A stretch of DNA of 64,000 nt from Humulus lupulus (GCF_963169125.1 NC_084802.1:116502903-116566902); one strand, 5' to 3'. Shown: positions 1 to 12,183, numbered from the stretch's first letter. The notes: generated by a model from the letters alone, not told the origin. Made by a program: numbers and translations.

Positions 1-300
1 CAATTTGTATCATACAAAATTAGGGGAATTAGTGGCAAAAGTACCCAATGTTTTGAAATTAGTACCCAATCTTTTTTTTTTGTGGGAAAAGTACCCAATT
101 ACCCAGCCCATTTAAGTTTGTTAAAAGCTGATAGTGTACATATGTGTCAGCTCCTTATTGGTCCATTTAATAATTTTTTTAAATTAAATTTAAAATTGAA
201 AAAAATATTAAAAAATTATTTATTCATTAAAAAATTAAAGCAAATATTTTGTTGAACTTAAATTAAAATAAATATTAAAAAATAAATAAATATTTTATTA

Positions 301-600
301 AAATAAATGAGCCATCAAATTCGCAGTGGGTATGAGCGGATGCCGCTACCCAGTCCAGATGTCGCTCCTCCAGCCTCCGATCGACGACACGCACCACACC
401 ACATGGAAGAGAGGATGCCGATTCTTCGGACTGTGTAGTCTCAACGACCGACTCAAGGTGGTTCGTGGTGGGGAGTGAGCTTGCAGATTCCATGGCTTCT
501 CAGCCAAGATCCAATCGTTTCAAGGGTCACGGTGATGGGTTGGTCATCTTGAAAGGGTCTCAACAAAGGCACTCTTGGATTCCGTAGGTAGTCTCTGTAG
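301..600. other. GC-richer island inside the Mutator-like element; possible captured gene fragment
   Basis: This stretch has clearly higher GC content than the very AT-rich element around it. On the minus strand an open frame of 72 codons runs 493-275. The frame contains no domain I recognise. Mutator-like elements are known to pick up host gene pieces (Pack-MULEs), so a captured fragment is a possible explanation, but the parent gene is not identified here. Confidence 0.3.
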
Positions 601-1114
601 GCAAGATGCGCGGTTCTAGAGTGATTAGGGGATTTTTTTTGTATTAATCCCTCCGACTAAATTAGCTACTTATTTTGAGTCAAGTGGAGTGAGGCTATAG
701 ATTGAATACAAAATGTATGCATTCATTGTTATGATTGTTACATTCAGAGAGGAGAAGTTCGTTTTGTGGGCTATGGGCACCCATAATTTTGTTGATATTC
801 ATTTTGTTTTGATTCAAAGATTGAAACTTTTAAATTATGTTTATTGTTGCAACTTGCAAAGTTTTATTGTTGTAATTGTTTGTTGAGATTTTGTTATATA
901 AAGTTATTAAATGTTGAGTTTTTTTGCTAATGGAGGATATCGGTAGAGGGAACGGAGAGAGAGGTTGGGGAAGAAAGAGGAGAGAGAGTTTTAATTTTTA
1001 TTTATTTTTATTAGTTATATTTTAAAGTTTTAATTTTATTTTAGTAATAATTTTATTTTATTTTTAATTTCATAAAATTATTATTATTTCAATTAATTTT
1101 TTTAATAATCTAGT

Positions 1115-1885
1115 TGTTAACACGGTTCTTCGCCAACAGATAATTATACGAATAAGTAGGATGAATTAGTGCTAATTGGTGAACCGTAATATGAAAATAG
1201 GTAAATTATAGACTTGAGAAATTAATATCATGGGAAGGTGATCACTCCTTTCTTTTTAGGTGGTTCGAAGGTTAAAATCCCTATAGTCCACCAGTCGATA
1301 TTATTGATATCTCTTGGCTATTTCTTACAGAGTATTTCTTTACAAAAATATGCCAACCCCTTGCACTACCCAGGATCTTGGTATTTATAGGAAGAGGATA
1401 CCTGGGTTGGCAATGGGGTCATCTCGTGATCTCTTTACCCTTCACGTCATCTCTATGACACTGATGATGAATTCCTAAAACCTTACAGTGAAGTGTGGTC
1501 TAATCAATAGGTAAGGAGGGATAATGGGCCGCATGGCCCAAATCAAGCGTGGGATGTCTGAACACGCATGTTTATACTGGGCGTCCAAGAATTGAAGAAT
1601 GGAATAGACACGTGATGTCTGATATATACACGTTTATATTGCGTGATTGACTTTACAAGGATTCGAGTGTCAAATCTCTGCCGCATCATGAGCTTAACGT
1701 AACGCCAGCTCGTGACATCCATACTGCTAACCCACTGCCTCCGAGTAGCATTTAACTCTCTAATCAGCTCGGGTTGGACAGATGGAAGCCCGTAACAATA
1801 GCTCCGGGTGGACGATTTACGCGTGGCGGATCGAATTAGGCAATTTTCCAGCTCGCCAATAGTGCGCAGATGTTTAGGGCGTACA
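1115..1885 (-). mobile_element. Solo LTR of a Ty3-type retrotransposon
   Basis: The 771-bp unit begins TGTTAACA and ends GTACA (TG...CA). It is bracketed by the 5-bp target duplication CTAGT at 1110-1114 and 1886-1890. It reads on the minus strand: on that strand a TATA-like CCTATAAATACC lies at about 1379-1390, and its end resembles the end of the LTR at 63005-63631 (both contain GTTGGCGAA close to the terminus). No internal coding region accompanies it, so it is what remains after LTR-LTR recombination. It is younger than the Mutator-like element it interrupts. Confidence 0.85.
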
Positions 1886-2278
1886 CTAGTTATTAAATAA
1901 TTAAGTGTAATATCTTTAAAAAAAATTAATTAAGTGTTAAAAAGGGTCATTTGGGTATTTTAAAAAAATTGTTGACCAAATTAAAAGAGCATACTATTTT
2001 AACTATTTTCAAATTAAAGGGTACTAAATAATTTTTTTTTAATGAATAAATAGTTTTTTTCTATTTTAAATTTAATTTAAAAACAATTATTAAATAAATC
2101 AATAAGGAGCTCACACATGGGTACACTGTCATCTTTTAACGTACTTAGTGGACTGGGTACCAACGGATACCAACAAAAGTGGACATTGGGTACTTTTCCC
2201 ACACAAAAAAATTGGGTACTAATTCACAAATTTTTCAAAACATTGGGTATTTTTTCCACTAATTCTCCTACAAAATTA

Positions 2279-2882
2279 TATACTATCATTATGTATAATA
2301 AGATAGAAACTAAATATCATTAAAAAAAAATCATATAATATACTACAAAAAACATATGCATTAGTTGGAAAAGAATATACCAATAACTCATAAAAAAACT
2401 TATAAATTCACATAACTTTAAAATTAAAACTAATTAAACAAAACTAATATACATATACCACTATATTAAAGTCATACGATTCTAAATAAATAAAAAAAAT
2501 TGTAGAAAATGGCAATTTAGGTAATCAATAATGTAAAATAATCATTTCTCTACATTTTTTAAAATGATGATATTAGCTTCTAAATGTCATTGTTTAGGGT
2601 TAGTTACTTTAATCTTTGTTACCTGAGGAAGAATGAGACCAAATGAAAAAAATAACTATGGATTATGAGCCCCTAGGCCCACAAATAAACAATACATCCA
2701 TTGTTGAAAAAAAAATCTTATATATTAAAATGAATAATTTTTTAATATTTTTATCTATTTTAAAGGTCAATTCTTAAGCCCCTCAAAGGGCTAAGTCCTT
2801 CAATGTGGGTCCCTTTTTTTGGCCATGTGTGACATTATGAGATATGAATAAATATTTTTGTTACTTACTCCAACAAGTTATG
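2279..2882. other. AT-rich intergenic DNA
   Basis: No reading frame, RNA gene or repeat boundary is supported here. The sequence is AT-rich with long A and T runs. Confidence 0.6.
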
Positions 2883-5058
2883 TGTAACGACCCAAATTTG
2901 CTAATAAGGCTTAGGGCCTTGATTAGCGTGCCTGGAGGGCAATAAGTGATTTATTGTTATAATATGTGAATTTGTGTGAATATGTGATTAGAGATGCATG
3001 TTTAGTTGAATTAAATATGCATATGGGCCCCGTTTGGATATTAGGGGCATGTTTGTGATTATAGTCCGTTGAGGGCATAAATGTGATATATCTGTGTTGC
3101 AGGATTCGAGACAGTCCTAAGGAGTTGTTAGCCAGAAAGTCACAATGGGGTTGAATATCCGACTCGAGATGAGTCGAGGGGTGTTTCGGGTATTGGATGT
3201 TTTATGGGGTTATCGGGATATAGAAATAAATATTTGGAGATATATGTGAGGTTAGAATGTTTAGGAGGGAATATTGAGGAAATTTACTATTTTTCCCTCG
3301 GGGACTTTTTGGCTTTGAGGTAACCTTATAGACTTAAGTTAAATAAAAAAAATATAGGAAACCCTCAAAATTCTCTAAACCGACCCTATCTCTCTCTATC
3401 TCTCTCTTAAAGTTTTCTCTCCTTTGGAAGCTTGGAGAACTCTTGGTGAAATCTAATCAAAGACTAAGAAGTTGAGCTGGGATTTTGGGAGCTAGAGGCT
3501 TGGAGCTTAGGGAACTAATCCAGGGATTTAACTCAGCTCAAGGTAAGCTGTAATCTTAGTAAATTGTACTGAATAGCTGCTGGTGTTTTCAGAGTTTGCA
3601 TGTGAGTAAAGTGGTGAATTTCTCTTGATTGTTTGGGTGAGTTTTGGGGTTAGTTTTTGTTGGGTTTTGCTGCTAGGATTGCTCTAGAAATGTTGTGATG
3701 ATTCAGTGGGATTGTTGGGTTGATTTTGGGGTTAATTGGATTGGTTTTCGTGGCAAAAATGGAGGATTTTTCTGGGTTCGAAGGGTCGGGCCGCGGCATT
3801 ATTCTTGCTGAGCCACGGCCCTCTGAAGCAGGTTAGAGGCCAGGAAGAGGGGCGGGCCACAGCATGCCCTAGCTTGGGCCGCGGCGTGCTTGCCCTGTTT
3901 TGGGGTTGTTCTCGGGTTTGGGGGCGGGCCGTGGCATGGCCTCATGGGGTCGTGGCTCTTAGTGCATTTTTGGGCTTTTAAGAGATTTTAGGCTTGGGAA
4001 TTCAAAGGTTAAGGCTCAGGATGGATTTTATCACCCGGATTAATGGAATTCAAGGTCCTGGAGACTAGAGTTATGACCCAAATTTATTTAATGGATTAGA
4101 ACTTGATGGATGGATATTGTTGGTGCGTTGTGACTAGGGTTTCCGCGAGGCTCGGACTAGGGGACTGTGCTCGGGACATCGGTGCTTGGAAAGCTCGGGA
4201 CACAGATAAGAAAACTGCTGTACCCGTAGAGCTTGTGTTGTAGGGCACCGCCCTATATGATTGTGTTGCAGAGCACGACCCTGTATGATTGTGTTGCAGG
4301 GCGTAGCCCTTTAATTGAGTTTAGTCATGTTTAAGTATATTCTTAATTATGTTATGTGTGCATATATGTGAATGAACGGCAAGAGCCGGGAATTGTGAGG
4401 GCCGAGAACGGCGAAGGCCGGGAATGGCGAAGGCCGAGAGCGGCAAGGCCGAGAATGGCAAGGGGCCGGGTGAAGCGTTTAGCACGCAGAGTGCAAGTTG
4501 CCAGGGCGAGACCCTAAAGGATACCTGGGATATCCTCACGGTGTGGACTGCGAACCCAAGGCCTGGTAAAGCGCCTGGGACGGCATGGCCGTATGTGGTT
4601 AGCCTGATGATGGCTTGTTTATATGTTAAGTGTTTGATATGCGTATGCTATCTTCTTGTGAGGGTTTTCTTGCTGGGCTTCGGCTCACGGGTGCTCTGTG
4701 GTGCAGGTAAGGGCAAGGGGAAAGTCGACCAACCATGAGTACGGAGAGCATGAAGTGGCACGTACATGTTTGGCCTGCCTGGCTGCCACGGCCAGGGGTA
4801 TTTTGGGCAATGATTGTACTAAACCCAGATTTTTTCGTTTAGTCGACTTTAGTTATTCTTTTGAGTTGTAAATATTTCTAAACAATATTTTGGGATCCCA
4901 AATGTTTGATGCTTTATGGTTTTTCAGTAAATGGAATAATTTTCAAAGTTTATGACTTTGTTTATGGTTTATCTACACTTTTATCCTGAAACCTCGATTA
5001 GCAAGTTAAATGCACGTTTTAAACTCACTTAGTAATGGCTCTAAGGAGGTAGATTGTA
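2883..5058 (+). mobile_element. Long LTR (family 2), probably solo, with a frayed 3' end
   Basis: It starts TGTAACGACCC and parallels the solo LTR at 34531-37206 along its length: the same opening (two lines about a rightward gene-like leader), a shared block around 4668-4738 (compare 36808-36878), and a related ending. The right end is approximate and no target duplication was found, so it may be truncated. It contains short tandem repeats: about 30 bp x 3 at 4228-4313 (around TGTGTTGCAG) and a 16-20 bp GGCCGAGAACGGC-like repeat at 4373-4468. Open frames here, such as 4424-4738, come from these GC-rich repeats. LTR length of 2-3 kb fits Tekay-type chromoviruses, but no coding part is present to prove it. 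Confidence 0.65.
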
Positions 5059-5860
5059 AAAAGCAAGTGTAACTGAATGTCCAAAAATGTATTTAGTTGA
5101 GGGTTGTAGAGTAAATTTAGAATGAAGTTGGGACATATTTACGATATTAGTTACGTAAAAATATGTATGGAGCTATGTAATTTAAATGTTGTGCTGCGTA
5201 ACACAAAACTAGTCAAACGTAATGAAAACTGATATATATTATGTTTGTTTTGTATTAAATTTATTTGGACAAAATTGACTCATGTTTTATTTTTTAAATT
5301 TTAAGATGATTGAATTACCATTAATTGTGTTTGAGATTTTTTTTTTTTTTTTTTTTGTGATTGATATATTTTTGCCACAAAATAATTAATATTTTTCACC
5401 TAATTTTTTTTTAATAATTTTTTGCATATTAAAGGAAAAACAATTGTGATACTGATATGAAGAAATTTAATAGATAAATATTATTACTATACTATACTAA
5501 GTTTAGTTGAAATAACTTGTAAGATACATAAGATTAAAATGTTGACCACATTGGAGGCTTGGCTGTTGAGGAAATTTTGATTTTTTTATTGATTTAATAG
5601 TTTGGTTAAGTATGAGTTAAAATCTCGATTAAAGAGTTAGTCTATATTTATATATAGTAGAATGTTTAGCTTTAATTATTTTTGTCAAAGTACTTGACAA
5701 TAGAATTAATTAGATTTTTAATTTTTTTTCAAATTATAAATCATAGAATGTTTAACATTAATTAATTTTGCAAATATATTTAATATTATCAAATTTTATA
5801 TTTTTTTAATTAATTAAATCTTTATATTTTTTTATTTAGTTAAATAAATCTTTATATTTT
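5059..5860. other. AT-rich intergenic DNA
   Basis: Very AT-rich with homopolymer T runs (about 5338-5356). I see no gene here. Element C is inserted at its right edge. Confidence 0.6.
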
Positions 5861-6711
5861 TGTTGTCCGTGTTTTCACCAAAGTACACGTGCCAATCTGA
5901 AACCGGTGTGGGTAGGGCACGTGGCGAGGACGCATGCCTCTTCAAGTGAGGCCACGCCCCGAGGGTTAGTCCTCAGAGGGTGGATATCTCGACTAGAGGC
6001 CACATCCCTTGGATAAAGGTAGGGCATGGATGTCTCTCTAAGGCCAGGCCCCGAGGACTAGTTAGTATTCCTCGAGCTCTTAACAAACAATTGTCTTCCA
6101 GGCCAAGGACCTTGTCCTCGAGACCTAGAAAGCTAGCTAGGTGTAGGTTTGTAGCGTCAGAGGATCGTCTGACAACTTTTTTGGTGATCCGTCCACAGTG
6201 TTGTCAATTGTACAACTCAACAATTCGCACTACCACTACGCTGCCTAACAAGGAAATACGTGTGGCATGCCCAGACAGTGCCAGGGGCATGTTCCCCATA
6301 AAGTAGGTAACTTTCTACAATGGGCCCCGCATTTATTACCTGGGCCGTGGTCTCTAGTTAATGCAGCCCAATGCATTAAAGTGGTATTAATACCCCAATA
6401 ACGGGGAGGATGTGTATTAATTATAGATGATTAGCAATTAATGACCCCAGCCTCTATAAATATGGTTGGAGATCTCATTGTAAAGGGTTCGGTTTTTTAG
6501 AGAGAGAATGATCTTGTACACAGAGCAATCTAAATGTTGCCTGGGAAAACTCCATTCAAGCTTGCCCTAACAAGCTTCCAATCCACTTAATACTAGAGAC
6601 TCGTGGACTAGGGCTCTTTTATAGCCTAAACCACGTAAAAATTGTTGTGTTCTTGTTGTTTATTTTTTTAATCTCTCATTTTAAGGTTAATAGAGAAAAA
6701 GGCAGTCAACA
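5861..6711 (+). repeat. 5' LTR of element C
   Basis: 851 bp, TG...CA, paired with 23419-24272. A promoter-like CTATAAATA lies at about 6452-6460, downstream of which the leader would begin. Near its end (6598-6652) is a block, GACTCGTGGACTAGGG followed by AACCACGTAAAAA, that recurs in the other Tat-type LTRs of this window. Immediately after the LTR comes TTTGGTGCTCTCGTTGAGAG, the likely primer-binding region; I cannot assign the tRNA. Confidence 0.88.
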
Positions 6712-6763
6712 TTTTGGTGCTCTCGTTGAGAGCTTGAAGAAAGCATTCAGAATATTTACAGCT

Positions 6764-7110
6764 ATGGTAACCACTTGAAGAAATGTCACAGACAATGTAG
6801 TCCCTCCTACCGGAGTTGAAGGAGGGGAAACCAGTCGACAGCCACCTCAGGACTTGCATGAAATGGTGGAAGACTATGACTGCGAGAATGACGGTGGTGA
6901 CCAGGAGTACTATGAGGAAGAATACCCTCAACCCATGGACGCAGAGGAGACACCGAAGGTGGTGGTACTCCGTGAGTAGGTGGCCACCCAGCAACAAAAG
7001 ATTGATGCCTAAAAGGGTAACATCGCCGCCCTACAAGAGATGGTACTTGCCATGAAGGCCACTCTTGCAGCCCAAGGGCTACGAGTGGACCCCCAATGGT
7101 AATGTACCAG
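6764..7110 (+). pseudogene. gag, N-terminal part, of element C (stops; split by D)
   Basis: Starting at the ATG at 6764 the frame reads an acidic, Glu/Asp-rich segment (EEYPQPMDAEETPKVVVL) and a Gln-rich stretch, similar in character to the N-terminus of gag in element A (39482 and down). In-frame stops occur early (after about 4 codons) and again near 6978 and 7012. The reading is cut by element D at 7115 and resumes at 12184. This would encode the structural protein of the retrotransposon particle. It cannot be functional. Confidence 0.65.
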
Positions 7111-7115
7111 CTAAG

Positions 7116-8289
7116 TGTAACGTGCCGGCCTTTATGGCACGTTACAAGCTAGGATGGCACTCGGTCAGATGCGCACGCGAGGGTGCAGGCTGGTGAGCAT
7201 GCTGATGCCTAGTTTGTACGGCAGTGGCATTTTCGTAAATATCTTCAATATTGCCCGGAAATGGACGGGACTTGGTAGGTTCCATATTGAAGGGTCAATG
7301 AACGCAATGGTATGATCGGATTTGGGAGATTCGGAGAATTGGCGAGCTGGAAGCCAAATATGTCTCCCAAGCGAAAATCATATATGTTCCTGGTAGAAGG
7401 CTAAAAGCTCAGAAGGCTCTTTGTAGGGGGAGCACCTGGTGTCAGCTCTCCACCACCCCCTAGCGCAGGTGCGTCAAGTGAGCTACTACTAGTTGGGAGG
7501 ACTAGTAGGGCGGGCATATGAGGACCACGAGGGGACTCATATGTCTCCATGAGTAGGAGTACTCATGGACATTACCGGGCCGCCCCGGTAGTGCGTCGAA
7601 GTGTGCTGCCAGAGGTTTAAGGGTACGGTTCCCTTGGCTTGTCGGGATGCCGCTTGCATGGAACGTGGCCCAAACCCTCGAGAGATGTCGTGGTGCGCCA
7701 TGGCCACGAATCTCGACACGAGATGGCACGGGACGTCATTCGTGGGACTTGTTAGCATGCAAGCATTGGAGGGTGCACTATGCTTGAGTAGGACAGAGGT
7801 CCAGTGTATGCTACTAGTCTGGCAGCCAGTCTCGAGGGCCTGCCAACATGCATGATGGTATGGTGCCTTCAGGATTGGACCATGGACGTATGGGAGTCCT
7901 TGGTCTGTGACGTGAGCTAATCGGATAGTATCGAATGGGACATGATGGGAGGTGTTGGCACGTCAGCTTGGTGTTGGCTCTTAGCCACACATGCTACCTT
8001 GACTTGCGAATGTCTGGGTGAGCATTGGTGTTGGGATTTGCCTTGCCATAGTGAGAACCTATGGACAGTGTGAGTGTCTTGGCTAGATAGCCTTGATGCA
8101 TGGTTGCACTCATAGATGCTTGAGAGCATGACTCAGCGAGAGTTGTTCGAGAGACGGAAGTGTGCAGAGGCACACGGTCGCGCGAAAAATGTGCCCATTG
8201 TTATTCGAATGGTTGGAAGGCTGACCTTGGCTCAGAGGAGTCAAGGTGCCGCACGGGCACTTCCGCTGTCAAAATGTCAGCCCGTGACA
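7116..8289 (+). repeat. 5' LTR of element D
   Basis: 1,174 bp, TG...CA, near-identical to 11010-12183. Open frames of 70-85 codons in it appear in both copies and show no domain, so they are not taken as genes. Confidence 0.92.
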
Positions 8290-11009
8290 GTTGGTATCAG
8301 AGCCAGGTTCATCTCAAGTTGAGGTGAACCTGGTTGGCCCATCCTAGAAAGGATGTAGGCGTGCTGAAGGACCATAAAGGTCTGGATGCTTGGACAGATG
8401 TCGTTGAGCCTTTTAGTCACCTAGAAAGGATCAGTAGGCTGAGACGGGATGAGACTTGGTTGCTCTTCTTCGTGGGAATACTGGACATCCTAGAGAGGGG
8501 ACAAGTTATGGTTGCTTCGAATCAAAGTTCAGAGATGCTAGAAAGACAACAACCACGTGCAATTGTGGAGAGGTGCTACAAAAGAGTTGGAACTCATTGA
8601 CATGAGACAAGGTTTGATCGAGAGGTCAAGGTTTTATGCTTGGTTCACTAGTTCAGGTTTGCCTGAGTGACAGTGTAAGTCGCGTGGAGCGCTGTTGTTG
8701 AAAAGGGAACTTGTACGCAATAGTGAGTGAGCATAATAGTGGCCGTCAGACGCTTGTCAGTCACGACAGAAGTCGAGAGTGGACAGCTTTGGGGAACTAG
8801 ATAAAGTTGAGCATGGAATGCTTCAGTTGCTACTTGTGTGCCAAATGGCATCACAGGGAGACCAAGGTGGCCGTGGCCGCGATCGTCAGAGGGCAGTCGT
8901 ACTTGGAAGTGTTTGCATGTTTACTTGTTCTAGTCCAGAGGGGAGACGCCGAGACAATTGAGTGGGACGTGTTGGCTCACAGAGATGTTAGCTTGTGTGA
9001 GCAACACTAGAGCATTGTAAGATATTCTATGTTGTGGAATATATGCATCAAAGGCCAGCAGGGCCGAGTAGACCGCGCGCAGTGGTCAGAATAGTACTAG
9101 AGTTTCGAGAGCGCTGGAGGGCTGCGTCAGGGAAACTTAGTACTGCAAGAAGGCTTAAGGAGGCAGAGATGGTGCTTGAGTTTAAATGTGGGCCGGAGGG
9201 CCTTGCTATTGGGACTTAGTGACCATAGAAGCCGAGAGAAGCTGCCCGGAGGGGCGAGATGCTAGTATAGAGCAGTTGGATAGCTATGTGGACAGTGCAT
9301 GCATAAGGGAATCGACAGTGGTGCTACACGAAGTAGTTGACTCGAGAGTCACATCCTACGGGGGCACTTCTAGATTTGTTGTGTGCATGAAGACTTGGGG
9401 CGGTCAGACGTTCTTGCGTGTGGGCAAGTTGTCGAGGACGCCAACAGTTGAAGTGGGGGAGAGACCTTCACGGTTCAAACATCCAAATAGCAGACCGATG
9501 TTCCATTACAAAAGCATCGAGATGAGTTATCATGGAGATCGTTAGTTGTTCAGAATGTAAATTCAAGGAGACTCAGAGACAAAGACAGAGCCAGTTACCT
9601 AGGGTGAAAGTCGTCAGGACTCAAGTACTAAGGTAACATCAGTGCAACGTTTGCCTAAGGTGAAAGTCAACAAGACTCAGGTACTAAGGTAACGTAGATA
9701 TGTCGAGGGGCGAAGAGTCAGAATGGCCGAGACATTAGTTCAACATAATCTTCAAAAGTGATAAATGGAACGAGGGACCGCACGAGAAAAGCGGTTAGCT
9801 TGCGAGCTATACCTTGAGAGGTACACCTCGAGAAAAGAAGTTATTCCCAAGTTGAAGTGGGGGAGCCCACTAATTCATATGTTCGAAGGGTCAGGGTACT
9901 TGTTCAGTTTTGGTGTGTGAATCTAGAGAGAAACACAACAACAGATGGGTTGTACAGTGCGAAGACATGCATGACTGATGCGAGTAGGTCAGGTGACCAA
10001 TTGAAACTGCAGATAGACAATATGCATGGGCGTAGGCTGAGACCAAGATTGGGCAGGTTTTGCAGCATGTTATGGGACATGCTTAGTGTTTTATGGGGAC
10101 ACGTGTTTATGGGAACACAAGCCGAATGATTCAGAGAACATATGCCGAAGGGAGATAGCGGATTGGGACAACTTCAGACCTCAAGAGTGAGGTAAAGTGC
10201 AGTCAAGCTTGTCAAGATTCAACAGGTCGTCTAGAGTTAGGCAAGGTTGATTTGGGGGCAGAACTTGAGGCACGATGCTGAGAGTCAGCATGAGCACGAG
10301 CTAGAAGGCAATGCAGTGGTTTCGAATGATGTCAGATCATTGACCACATTGTAGAAGCTTAGAGGAGCAGTGATGCTTATGGTCAGGAGTGGCCATTTCA
10401 CATCAAGCCTTGGGTATGCAGTAAGGCCGGAGGGCCAAAAGTCTGGGAGACTACTTCGCGAAGTCTGTGTGCAAGGATGCACTAGATACTGCATAAGGCT
10501 ATATTTGGCATGAGTGCCACGTTGAAGAGAGACATGCCTTCAATGGAAGGATGTTTCGTAGGTGCCGTTGGGAACGGTTGGTTTGCGAACCTCACCTTGA
10601 GGGGTGCACCTTAATTTCGTCCTTGTCAATAAGAGAGTAGGCATTGGAAAATTGGCGGGAAAGCAACAATCAAAAGATGTGTTGGCTTTGGGGTCAGTGT
10701 TCCAAGGGCTGCTTGGTTGACTGGAGGGACATCGTGATGGACTCGGAGGAGTTCATGTATGCAAGGAGTATTCGAGTGCAGCGGCACTACTTCATGGGAG
10801 CATTCCGAATAGCGAAGGTGGCATGGGGTCCGTGATCGAGTCCAAGGGTGGACGTGGGAGATCATCGCCAAGTTGGTGATTCTACAGTAGTAGAGGGACT
10901 AGTGCAGACTCAAGATTCGAAAGAAGCATGGAGTGAGCTTAGGAGTCGAGGCAGGAAGATTGGCCAGCAGTCTGTCGATGAGGGCATCGACAATTGAAGT
11001 GTGGGAGAG
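8290..11009 (+). other. Non-coding interior of element D
   Basis: After the initiator-Met primer site there is no frame longer than about 120 codons and none with a recognisable domain. The interior is itself repetitive. A motif GAAGTGGGGGAG-like occurs at about 9451-9463 and 9853-9866 and again, as the actual purine tract, at about 10996-11009. A unit with GGTGAAAGTC..CAAGTACTAAGGTAAC is repeated at about 9602-9693. A CTTGAG-GGTGCACCT unit occurs at about 9812 and 10597. This looks like a decayed or non-coding cargo, as in large retrotransposon derivatives (LARD-like). Confidence 0.75.
8292..8304 (+). promoter_or_regulatory. Primer-binding site of element D (initiator Met tRNA)
   Basis: TGGTATCAGAGCC is the standard plant complement of the 3' end of initiator methionine tRNA, three bases downstream of the 5' LTR. 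Confidence 0.9.
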
Positions 11010-12183
11010 TGTAACGTGCCGGCCTTGATGGCACATTACAAGCTAGGATGGCACTCGGTCAGATGCGCATGCGAGGGTGCAGGCTGGTGAGCATGCTGAT
11101 GCCTAGTTTGTACGGCAGTGGCATTTTCGTAAATATCTTCAATATTGCCCGGAAATGGACGGGACTTGGTAGGTTCCATATTGAAGGGTCAATGAACGCA
11201 ATGGTATGATCGGATTTGGGAGATTCGGAGAATTGGTGAGCTGGAAGCCAAATATGTCTCCCAAGCGAAAATCATATATGTTCCTGGTAGAAGGCTAAAA
11301 GCTCAGAAGGCTCTTTGTAGGGGGAGCACCTGGTGTCAACTCTCCACCACCCCCTGGCGCAGGTGCGTCAAGTGAGCTACTACTAGTTGGGAGGACTAGT
11401 AGGGCGGGCATATGAGGACCACGAGGGGACTCATATGTCTCCATGAGTAGGAGTACTCATGGACATTACCGGGCCGCCCCGGTAGTGCGTCGAAGTGTGC
11501 TGCCAGAGGTTTAAGGGTACGGTTCCCTTGGCTTGCCGGGATGCCGCTTGCATGGAACGTGGCCCAAACCCTCGAGAGATGTCGTGGTGCGCCATGGCCA
11601 CGAATCTCGACACGAGATGGCACGGGAAGTCATTCGTGGGACTTGTTAGCATGCAAGCATTGGAGGGTGCACTATGCTTGAGTAGGACAGAGGTCCAGTG
11701 TATGCTACTAGTCTGGCAGCCAGTCTCGAGGGCCTGCCAACATGCATGATGGTATGGTGCCTTCAGGATTGGACCATGGACGTATGGGAGTCCTTGGTCT
11801 GTGACGTGAGCTAATCGGATAGTATCGAATGGGACATGATGGGAGGTGTTGGCACGTCAGCTTGGTGTTGGCTCTTAGCCACACATGCTACCTTGACTTG
11901 CGAATGTCTGGGTGAGCATTGGTGTTGGGATTTGCCTTGCCATAGTGAGAACCTATGGACAGTGTGAGTGTCTTGGCTAGATAGCCTTGATGCATGGTTG
12001 CACTCATAGATGCTTGAGAGCATGACTCAGCGAGAGTTGTTCGAGAGACGGAAGTGTGCAGAGGCACACGGTCGCGCGAAAAATGTGCCCATTGTTATTC
12101 GAATGGTTGGAAGGCTGACCTTGGCTCAGAGGAGTCAAGGTGCCGCACGGGCATTTCCGCTGTCAAAATTTCAGCCCGTGACA
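11010..12183 (+). repeat. 3' LTR of element D
   Basis: 1,174 bp, near-identical to 7116-8289. Preceded by a purine-rich tract at about 11000-11009. Confidence 0.92.

Larger units (their letters stand above)
23..2268. mobile_element. Mutator-like TIR element, non-autonomous
   Basis: The 10-bp direct repeat TACAAAATTA at 13-22 and 2269-2278 flanks the element, as expected for Mutator-type insertion (9-11 bp). Its two ends are long inverted repeats of about 240 bp: 23 to about 270 matches the reverse complement of about 2020-2268, with an indel of roughly 35 bp. The outermost bases are GGGGAATTAGTGG on the left and its near match on the right. No transposase reading frame is visible, so it is non-autonomous. 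A solo LTR (1115-1885) is a later insertion; without it the element is about 1.47 kb. Confidence 0.85.
7116..12183 (+). mobile_element. Non-autonomous LTR retrotransposon D, nested in gag of element C
   Basis: Two LTRs of exactly 1,174 bp (7116-8289 and 11010-12183) start TGTAACGTGCC and end GTGACA. The flanks CTAAG (7111-7115) and CTGAG (12184-12188) form a 5-bp target duplication with one change. A primer-binding site for initiator Met tRNA (TGGTATCAGAGCC, 8292-8304) follows the 5' LTR, and a purine tract (TGTGGGAGAG) precedes the 3' LTR. The 2.7-kb interior has no gag or pol domain, so it depends on another element's proteins. By eye the LTRs differ at only about ten positions, so insertion was recent. 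Confidence 0.92.

Noticed and set aside
4424..4738. 104-codon frame in the long LTR
   Set aside because: It runs through a GC-rich short tandem repeat and is not kept in the related LTR at 34531-37206.
8292..8304. tRNA gene
   Set aside because: Only the 3'-end complement of initiator Met tRNA is present, as a primer-binding site; no cloverleaf can be formed. The same holds at 49164. No tRNA or rRNA gene was found in the window.
7502..8322. Several 68-85-codon frames, repeated at 11396-12267
   Set aside because: They lie in the two LTRs of element D; being duplicated with the LTR explains their likeness. No domain is seen.
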